The notes under the pieces were generated by a model that worked only from the letters and a program-made list of their open reading frames with translations, searched no databases and was not told the DNA's origin. Positions 55,855 to 64,000 of a stretch of 64,000 nucleotides of DNA are shown here, in pieces. The stretch spans positions 14,602,226 to 14,666,225 of the forward strand of contig NC_087071.1 in NCBI RefSeq assembly GCF_963678635.1, read 5' to 3'. Source of the stretch: Symsagittifera roscoffensis. Lineage: Eukaryota > Xenacoelomorpha > Acoela > Convolutidae. The translations under genes were made by a program, and so were the position numbers. Position 1 is the stretch's first letter; each line of letters begins with the position of its first letter.

Positions 55855-57486
55855 ATGCACAACTCTTCTATACGCAATTTCCGCTATAGCAGATACTCGT
55901 GTTTTCAATTATGTCAGCCTTATGTCATCAGTGAGGGTACGATTAGAAAAGATGGCACTCCTGAGTTGTCGAAACCACTCGTGCCATTGCAATGGACCGT
56001 CGCTATACTGCGATCTTTTCCAACCGTGTAGAGGATCTTGACGACTTGGAGTTAGTGCTTCGCTGAATCCTGTACGGTTATGAGTTTGTTGGATAGCGAA
56101 CCAGTATAACTCGCTGTGTTAGAAAAAACGGATCGTACTGTCGTACTGTACCTGACGGAAAAGGGCGGTGCGGGGCGGGGGTGTAATAAGGCGTCTCTGT
56201 ATGATAAGAGGTACAAGGAACAAGTTTTGAAGGAAATGACGAAGGTTTATTATAAACCCTGCCTGTACTCAAAAAAAAAACAGCTCGCAATAGTGTGGAG
56301 CGAGTGCTTTTGTAGCAAGGCTGGACATTGCATGCCTGTGTGGAAGGGGTGTGAATAATATGAACATAAAACAATACTGAGGGAAGCAATAAATATGAGT
56401 TCTATCCTCTAGATACTGTATAAATCAAGGGTCATTTAATACCATATAAATCCTTTAGACACCATATAAGTTTTTATGAGTATTGCTGCGTTCTCGAACC
56501 GGGTTCATCAGCGTGAGAGAAGACTAGTCTTTTGGCCGCACGGCAATTACTTCCTAAAATGAGTGCGACCATTTCAATACCAATTCCAGCAGTGATTGTT
56601 CAATTTCCATGTCAAGACCTTTTTTCTATTGAATGTTCAGATTTCGATTTTCAGACGATTTTGTCTCTTCCCTCGCCCATATGCGTTGGCTGGGCTGACT
56701 CAATGATTTTTGGGCTAAATCGCAAAAATCCCAGGCAATTCGAACATTATTATTAATCAAGCCAAATCGTTGAACTCCAATTTGAGACAACCGGCTTTCT
56801 TTCTAAAGATCACAAAAAGCCTAATGAAACGATCTTCGACGCAATTTTTACAGACATATTCTTTTTTTTCAAACGTTCTCATGTGACCTTTGTTAAATTC
56901 AGTTCCACACATTTTATACGAATAGTAATTTTACTATATTCAAAATGTGTTATTTTTTCTACACTTTTTAAAAGTTTTTAGAAAAAAAAATTGTGGTTTA
57001 TCTCGGCAGGTTGTTCAATTTCCAAGAAACAGAGAAAAAATTCTCATCTGGCATAATTCAGAGCAGCCAGTATCCAAAAAAATAGCCGTTCATTCCCAGT
57101 TCGAGAAATCGCAGTTCATTATGTTGAAATTGGTTACGCCCTTGATTAAATCCTGTTCTGTAGATTCTCCAATGTCACATCTTCTCTCTAAATCCAAAAA
57201 TGCTGCCTAAATCGCTGTATGTTCAGTCTCAATCTTTTTGTATAGATTTAACCTTTTTCTTACAAAAATACTGTTGGTTTGCTTAACAATTTTTTTTTCA
57301 ATTGTGTCGAAAAACTACTTGATTGAGTTAAATAAGCCTTTTACCAGCGCCTTGTTGAGGAAATTTTGTCCGTTCTCTAATCCTAGATCCAAATCAAAAG
57401 TGGATCTGGTTTTTTGTTCGCATTGTTTAACCGCCAAAATTTCGTTTTTTTTTTCTCGAGATTCTTTTCTTTTCTGCATTTTCATA
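55855..57486. other. Intergenic DNA, no convincing gene
   Basis: Right flank of the retrotransposon. Two plus-strand frames of 70-80 codons (56116-56358; 56532-56756, with an ATG at about 56559) have no recognisable motif and no clear splice context, so they are not called. Confidence 0.4.
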
Positions 57487-57953
57487 GGGGGGTTGATAAA
57501 TTAGACGATAAGCAAATTAGACGGAGGTACTTAAAAGGAAATTAGACGGTTTTGCAAAACTGCAATTGTGAGAAAATAGACGAAAGTGAGAAAAATTAAT
57601 TTTGTTTGCACACAAATTGCGTTAGAAAAATAAAAAAGTTTGTAGACAACAGTTCAATTTCGGTGTCCAAAAACTTTACAAGTCAATCATGCATAATCTA
57701 TTCAATTCAAAACTCTCCTGTAATATTCAGATTTGACATTTTATGTTCATTTGAACTAATTGTTTTGATAGGTATTGAAATTTTATGTTCTTTTTGTATT
57801 TGTGAAACTTGACTCTTAAGAAAAAATTTTGTTGGCCCTTTCCTTTTCATACTTTTTTCGTCTAAAATGCCAGCTCTGTAAAAAATAAATTCCGTCTAAT
57901 TTCGTTTTTGTAGTATCCGTCTAATTTGCTTATCGTCTAATTTCCTAGGCCCC
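57487..57953. mobile_element. MITE-like DNA transposon with 8-bp target duplication
   Basis: 467 bp with no ORF of its own. The inverted ends share AAATTAGACGATAAGCAAATTAGACGGA (left about 57498-57525, right about 57915-57942) and terminate in GGGG/CCCC. AATTAGACG-type motifs recur inside both ends (57540, 57575 and reverse copies near 57869 and 57893). It is flanked by TTTTCATA (57479-57486) and TTTTGATA (57954-57961), an 8-bp target duplication with one mismatch. Eight-base duplications are typical of hAT, P and Merlin families; the G-rich ends do not settle which. Confidence 0.8.
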
Positions 57954-59552
57954 TTTTGATAGAATCAAGTCTGACATTAAATGCGGCCCGCCTCCCTTAT
58001 TTGTCTGTTTGTTTTCTGGTTCCTCTGGGCCTGTTCTTAATAAAAGTGTGCTTGTTTCCGCTACCAATGGTTCTATTTTAACGGCGATCGAAAATTATTG
58101 AATATAACTAAAAGAAAGTTTTTTATTGGATGAAGGTTGCAAATTATGGTTCAGCCGGAACGCAGGAATTACCCACTTGCTCAAGGCTATGGACTGCGAC
58201 ATAATAAACTATAGTGATACCACTAGTATGCTCAAATTGAGGAAAATCTCAAAAGAAAAATCGAGAAGTTAAATTAAAATTGTTTTTTTTTTGGTTCATT
58301 TGGACTTCGAAGAGACTTCAAGGGACTTCAATTGGACACTCGCCTACAGGTTTCTAATTGAATCAAAAGGTCAAAATGAAAGACTAAATTGGATAATCAC
58401 AACATACTTGACGCTGTTTTTATTATTTTTTTTTTTTGCAAATTTTTAGTATCAGCTCGATCCAGGACGCTTTTTTCTCTGAGCGTGGCACAACTGAGTA
58501 AAAAACTGGTAAAAATTGAGTACAAACTTATTAACACTGACAATATTTTCAATTTCATTTAGATTGTTTTTAGCTTTGAGAAAGTCAGTTCTTACAAAGA
58601 GTACATAAAAAAGCCGTCATAAACGTTTAAATAGAAAGTCAAAAAAAAGTCTGGATAAAAAATTCCAAGAAAAATATTTTCAATCGGGAAAACGTTCTAT
58701 GCTTTTCACGAATTTTTTTTCGTTATCGAATTTTGAAAGTGCACCAGACGTTACCATTTCTGTTGATTAAACATTTAAACCCTTTAATAAAATCACAATT
58801 GTTTTGAAAGTTCAATTTCTAACTTCATTGTCTTTTATGTCGGTGAATTGCTTTGTTTTTGCTGAAACAATTCTATTTTAGCCAAAATAATTGATCTTTT
58901 GGAGCGCTCTGTTTTGATGTGCCGCGTAGCCTATTAACATCTTTGAACTCAAACATTAAACCTATAAAGCATGGTGTTTTCAAACTCCCAAATAAATTTT
59001 AGTGAATAAGTCATCGTTGAAAGAAACTAAAAACAATCTAGATTGACCAAAAAAAATGAGATTTTCCAACTTGATTTTTCAACTTCCTCTTCCATTTTTG
59101 ACCATTGTCCTAAGAACAGCGTCTGCACTTTATGGTGGTGAGTCTTTTTACCCAAATATTGTGCTTCTGACCGCCCCCTCCACTCAATTCTGGGCTGCCA
59201 AAATTTTTCAAAGGGTCCCTCATTTGATATAACATTATGACATCCCTTTTCCGGTGAAAAACGCCAAAATTTTTCTGGAGACGCTTTTGGCGCCAAATGA
59301 CTAAAGCGCTCGTAAAAAAAAACTTTCTTTTTTGATCAAAATGTTCCAAAAAAGCCTCCTGTATTAAATTGAAACTTTTTTTTGTACAAGAGTAGTTTGA
59401 ATTTTTATCCGTAACTATATCTATTGGATATTACAATCAAGCACTCGTTTTTGGGGCTTGAGACCTCCTCGTTTGAATTCCTTGTAAGTTTTTTGAAAAC
59501 GTTGAAAAGGGAAAAAAAGTCATCTAATTTTAATTTTGAGAATATTTTTTAG
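57954..59552 (+). other. Probable 5' side or intron of the EGF-domain gene
   Basis: AT-rich. One candidate exon, 58450-58497, is bounded by TTTTTAG and GTAAAA and is 48 bases long. If read in phase 1-1 it would join the EGF exon at 59553 without a stop. This is weak evidence. No start codon or signal peptide for the downstream gene was identified. Confidence 0.25.
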
Positions 59553-62500
59553 CTGATGAAATCAACATAGACTGTCCGGACGAAAACTACTGTAGAAATG
59601 GAGCTCAGTGCATCTACCTGCCTGAAATTGAATCAATGTCATGTCGGTTAGACTAATCAATTTTCTTTTTTTTAAAACTTTTTCGATCCAAGTAACTGTA
59701 CCAGTATAGTATCGTTTTTCACTATGGGATTATTAGCCAGCATGAGTTAGTCCACATGGTTATCACCCACTTATCGGTCGTTTGTGATGTTGTTTTTCAT
59801 AGCGATAGTTTTCATTTTGACCCATGTGAACAATCTTCCCCATAAAATTAAGGGGCAAGTTCAAGCATTGTGCATGTACTCCCGAGTCGAGGTGCTCGCT
59901 TTATGTTTCGACCCTGCTCGACAGAAAAGGTTGCACTGAACCGTGCTCCACCCAAGCAAGATACAATCGTGCTCGAGGTGTGTCTCGACCGTACTCGAGG
60001 TATGTTTCGAGCCTACCCGAGGTATGATTCGACCGCCCTCGAGGTATTTTTCGATTGATGCTCAACCCAAAGCCTTTTCTCGAATATTCTTTTTCGGTCG
60101 AGCACTGACATCTTTTTAATTTCGACACTGTCTTAACAACACCCCGAAGTTGCCCCCCCCCCCAAAAAAAAATTCAATTGCAAAGCGAATTTCGTATATA
60201 ACCAAGATTTCCGAAACTTTTTGCATGTTAAATTGAAATTTTGTGTGCATAACGTAGTCTTGAAAATACAAAAAAGATTTTTGTTTTGGTTTCTCTGGAT
60301 AACTTTCAAAAACGCTCAAAAAGTCTGTTTTCTTAAAACTCCTCGTTTATGCATGCCATGATAAATGCGTGATTAATTCGAAATTCAGTTTTGTAAAACG
60401 ACCATCTTCAAAAAATTTTGCCAAAAATGAAAAAGTTAGCTTTCTTCCGTTATATGATTTGAGAAGGACAACTTAATGATAAACCTTGTTTTTTTTGTAA
60501 ATGCAAGACTGCCAATCCTTTTGTGACCATAGTTTTGATTGAACCAAAATCTTTGTCACTTGAGTGCGGCTACGAACACAAACCAAAAATTATGAGAAGT
60601 TAGATTTGAAAAACTTTTAGACTTATTAGAAAATGCGTTGGTCGTGCGTTTCCATATATGAAAAATAACTAATTATAGTCCCCTAAAGCAATATTTTCTA
60701 CTTCTGAAATAGCATTAAAAGTGTATGGCTAGCATTTTTCGATACAAAAAAAAGTATGAACAGCATTTTTTGCTTACCGGGGTTGGAAGTTTTTTTCGTA
60801 TATTGCCTAACAGTTCGTTTTAATTAGCAAACTTTCATCAACTTGCGCGTGTTGCCCTCGACTTGCGTCTTTTTTAGTTCCTGATTAAAATATGTATTCT
60901 CGGTAATTTCGCAGGAGAGTTTAAAGTTTTTTGAGCAATATGCAATTAGTAGCATTGCAACTAATGGTGATGGGTGTGCGCTTTTTAGAGTTATAATGAG
61001 GGTGCTACAAACGAGCTAAATTTGATGTTCAGTTTATCAGAAGGTGTGCTAGATGAATTTCTGAAAACATTTGTATCTTTTTTTGTTCAATTTTGACTTG
61101 ACCACTTTTGTTCAAATTATTGCATAACCAAAGTGTGTTATGATATGCCAAATTGGAATATGATAAGCGGAGTTGTTGGTTGCAATCTTTTAAAGTTTCT
61201 TAAACTTTTGTAAGCACTAAATCAGCACTAAACTGTAGGACTTCTTTCAATTCTTTTGTAACCATTTTTGGCAGTTTTGTTCTGAATGAACTTTGCTATG
61301 GGCAAAACAGTGAAAACTGATGCCTGGAGTTTTTTCTGTAACAAATTGTTTCAGCACAGAAGTAATTCAACCAAACCAAAAATTTTTTTCTACGATGTTT
61401 TGTTCTTACTATGCATCATACGCATTTAGTGACATGGTTATTTTTTTTTAATCTCAGGTTTACGTTCTGGAAATTTTTCTGAAAAAAATGTGTGGCAAGT
61501 GTTTTCTTGCATGGAAAAGTATGGACAGCTCGTAAAATTAATCGTTTGTTCAGTTCCGACAATTAAACTGATAAATTAGATACTATATTTTTACAAAAAT
61601 TAGATACAAATTTTTCGTTTGGTTTTCTGCGATAAATTTTCTGCCTTATCTTCATATGAATTGGGATATTTTTGGGATATTTTGCTTTTTCATTTATTGT
61701 TCCGGTTTCGTAACCAAAGTAACGGAACTACTGTGCTTGGGGAGGGTTTTTTTCTACAGACAAAGGTTGACTTTTTAACTAGCCAATTTTGACGGTTTTT
61801 TTTCTCCATTCGAAAGCTATTGTTGTCTTGAGCTTAAATTTGAAAAGATATTTCACCTGTGAACATTTGTCGCAAAGTTATGGGGTTTTAAAGATTGCCA
61901 TTTTGGCCGAATTGGGACAATTAACGCTCGATATATTTCTCGCTATTAACGCGTAAGCGAGACTTAATCTGTCTTGGAAAATGATCCAATTTTGTTCAAG
62001 GAAGCTTATATGTCATAATTGACTTATTAAAAGGAGCAAAAATGATCACTTCATACTTAACATGACGTGTGGGGGAATATTTTGACAAAAATCTCAATTT
62101 CTTTTTTATTTTTAATTTTTACTTTTTTACACTCAATTTTTTCAGGTTTGTACTGCTTTATAGACATAAAAAGGCAGTTAGAACATCCAGGGCTTCACCC
62201 TGCTACGAGTGTTCTTGTTCTCTTTGTGTGCTTACCATATAATCCGGACTGACATCCGGAACTCATTTCCAGATTGTTGAAATGACGCTGAATTTAATTC
62301 ATCGTCTGCAAATTTTTAGTAGCAAAAAGAATCAGAACTATAAAAATTCAGACCAGATTTATGAAAATTAGTCTCCTGTTTCAAACTCTTCCCAGTCTCC
62401 ATTTTATGGTTTTTGCGCCGACTTGAAAACGCCAAAAATTGATGGAACACTTTAATTGATTGTAAATTTTCATGTAAAATAATTTTTCGATGTATTAAAA

Positions 62501-63542
62501 AGTGATTTACTGTACTGTAAGTTTCTAATGAGAAATTAAGCAGAAATCTTCGTCAGCTAATATCTCCACGTAAAATAAAGATGTGCGGAAATAGTTTTTC
62601 TGTTTTTTTTCAGCTGCAAAGAAGACTTCTGGGGAGAACATTGCGAAAGGCCAAAAAAAGTGCCAGAAGAAGGTAACTTTTTGTCTGAAACCACGAAGCA
62701 GAAACAAACTATCCACATCACTATTTTGTCTGAGCTCACCAATTATCAAAAAAAAAGTTTTAAAAAAATCAGCTCGGAAACTTTTGAAAAGTGTTATCTG
62801 AGATAATTTTAACAGAACTATTCACGAGAAGCTAACGACTATTCTCACAATTTTGTATGAAAAAAAAAATTCTACTGTGTAGCGAGAACTACGCCATTTG
62901 CTCACTAACCGTGTAACAAGTTGAAATTCGCGCCTTCACAGATATCAATTACTGAATACGTTTTCATTTTGAGCGTCAGGTGTCATTTTTTTCAAAAAGC
63001 ATTGAGTGCAATTTTGCTCCTAGGTAATTTTTGTTACAAAATTCTTTAAAAAATCATTTTTGCATAAAACACTAACTATTAACAAAAACTGGGAAAAGTA
63101 CTTGAAATTCGGCTTAAATTATTTTTGTTTCAGGGTTCGTTTGCGGTAAGTGATTAAACTGTTTTGATATAAGAATCGATGCTTAAAAATATATATTTGG
63201 CGAAACCAGCCCGAATTGACAAAGACATAGATTACAATCGATTGACTCTGGTAAAGACACTGGTTATTTCTTTCCAGAAACTGTTTAATTCTACACTAGA
63301 AAAAAATAGAGCACTTCTGCACGGAAAATACAAAAAAAACTAGGCTATTAATCTACATAAAATTTCTGTCTAGAAAAACAGCTTCCGTTGCGTAAGGGTG
63401 CTGAACTTGAATCAGAATCTATTCACTTTTTATACTGCATACAATCCGTTTTTTAGACAAAGTAATCGAGTTGTCTGAACTGAACTGTAAAAAAATCCTA
63501 CAGTATGAACTTTTCTCTAATTGGATAGAACAGAACCGTTGA
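59553..63542 (+). CDS. EGF-domain protein gene, internal and possibly 3' exons (LIN-3-like EGF ligand possible)
   Basis: Exon 59553-59646 (TTTTTTAG before, GTTAGA after) and exon 62614-62672 (TTTTTTTTCAG before, GTAACT after) join in phase to give one EGF domain: CPDENYC, RNGAQC, then C4 in MSCRC and KEDFWGEHC. The spacing is C-x5-C-x5-C-x10-C-x-C-x8-C. A 2967-base intron separates cysteines 4 and 5. Next comes a 12-nt exon, 63134-63145 (TTTCAG / GTAAGT), encoding GFVC and keeping phase. Possible further exons are 63374-63391 (18 nt, GTAAGG donor) and 63457-63542 (ends in TGA). A split between Cys4 and Cys5 is a known feature of EGF-receptor ligand genes, hence the suggestion. The residue before Cys6 is His, where many ligands have Arg. 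The upstream exons and any membrane segment are not identified. The EGF call is firm; orthology is inference. Confidence 0.7.
59968..60055. repeat. 22-bp minisatellite, four units
   Basis: Four adjacent 22-bp units, each of the form CGTRCTCGAGGTATGTTTCGAC (starts 59968, 59990, 60012, 60034), with looser relatives upstream from about 59880. It lies inside the large intron of the EGF-domain gene. It is GC-rich against an AT-rich background. Confidence 0.85.
60056..62613 (+). other. Large intron of the EGF-domain gene
   Basis: AT-rich with long T-runs and a C11-A9 tract near 60157. A TTTTTTCAG at about 62145 is followed by only a short open stretch that does not fit the EGF fold in phase, so it is not called an exon. 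No other gene on either strand. Confidence 0.5.
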
Positions 63543-63887
63543 AAAGTTGTTTATTAATCTATAATGGAAACTACAATCTTACTTTAATCATTCCGGAAGC
63601 TCAGAAAATGCGTTTCATTGAAGTTTTTATCTTACTTTTTCCGGAAGCTTATTGAATTAAAAAAAACTATTCAAGCAAATTATTCTATCTAATTAAACTG
63701 ATAAATGTAGGCTGAATCCTGCTGAGCTAGGGTTTTTCATTTCGCATTTCACATCGTAATTTTCTGAAAAAAAAAACATTAAAAAAACTCATATTATCTA
63801 TGAAAACAAGAGAACAAACCCGGATTGATGAGCTTGACATCAGTTCCGAGTAAAATGATCATATTTTGGTAGTATTTGACCGAATTT

Positions 63888-64000
63888 GAGACTAATTGAC
63901 TATGTTTCGAATGAGTTGGAACCCGATGCTAAGGTCAAAAACTAATTGTTGAGACTAATTGACTATGTTTTGAACGACTTGGAACCCGATGACCGACGGT
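63888..64000. repeat. 63-bp tandem repeat running off the right edge
   Basis: GAGACTAATTGACTATGTTT begins at 63888 and again at 63951; GGAACCCGATG recurs in both. The second unit is cut by the window end, so the copy number is unknown. Confidence 0.85.

Noticed and set aside
56116-56358. 80-codon plus-strand frame ending in a Cys-containing tail
   Set aside because: No ATG at the start, no known motif, no splice context and no second copy.
62145-62252. Possible extra exon after TTTTTTCAG within the EGF-gene intron
   Set aside because: Inserting it between cysteines 4 and 5 would disrupt the EGF fold, and it runs into a stop in the needed phase.

Overview
The window looks like repeat-rich chromosomal DNA from a nematode, most likely a Caenorhabditis-like species. 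Evidence: AT-rich intergenic DNA, short TTTTCAG-type 3' splice sites with GTAAG-type donors, nematode-type Ty3/gypsy gag and pol, and nothing bacterial (no operons or ribosome binding sites). Species assignment is inference. Most of the window is mobile or duplicated DNA. Only one convincing host gene is visible, at the right end.

Layout. 1-2524 (-): the gag part of an LTR retrotransposon whose pol lies off the left edge. It stays in one frame but carries four stops. 2.5-5.6 kb: non-coding leader and intergenic DNA with a dense degenerate CCCCTCCGGATT repeat and a 49-bp tandem repeat. 5.64-9.80 kb: a 2.1-kb tandem duplication, each unit holding a decayed minus-strand gene of an unrecognised family. 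9.8-28.8 kb: repeat units that reappear in inverted orientation, giving a large foldback-like arrangement with an outward-facing gene relic on each side and a 78-bp-arm hairpin near the middle. One unit is split by a ~14.3-kb insertion (10.71-25.00 kb), a decayed minus-strand retroelement with gag, aspartic protease, reverse transcriptase and RNase H, then an envelope-like region, and no integrase that I could find. 28.9-29.6 kb: a CCAAT-box cluster upstream of a small zinc-finger ORF. 32.3-48.76 kb: a GC-richer array of four related units, one of ~6.9 kb and then ~3.7-kb derivatives sharing one internal replacement. They hold plus-strand coding relics of a protein family I do not recognise. 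48.785-55.854 kb (-): a complete Ty3/gypsy LTR retrotransposon with 307-bp LTRs, a primer-binding site, a polypurine tract and a 1992-codon gag-pol ORF. 57.49-57.95 kb: a MITE-like element with an 8-bp target duplication. 59.55-63.5 kb (+): exons of an EGF-domain gene with a ~3-kb intron between cysteines 4 and 5 and tiny downstream exons.

How the parts relate: the foldback region, the 3.7-kb array and the three LTR-type elements are nested or tandem insertions rather than a pathway. The best candidates for something undescribed are the integrase-less retroelement at 10.7-25.0 kb, the unrecognised coding family of the 32-48.8 kb array, and the gypsy element whose first ATG is formed by the LTR/primer-binding-site junction.
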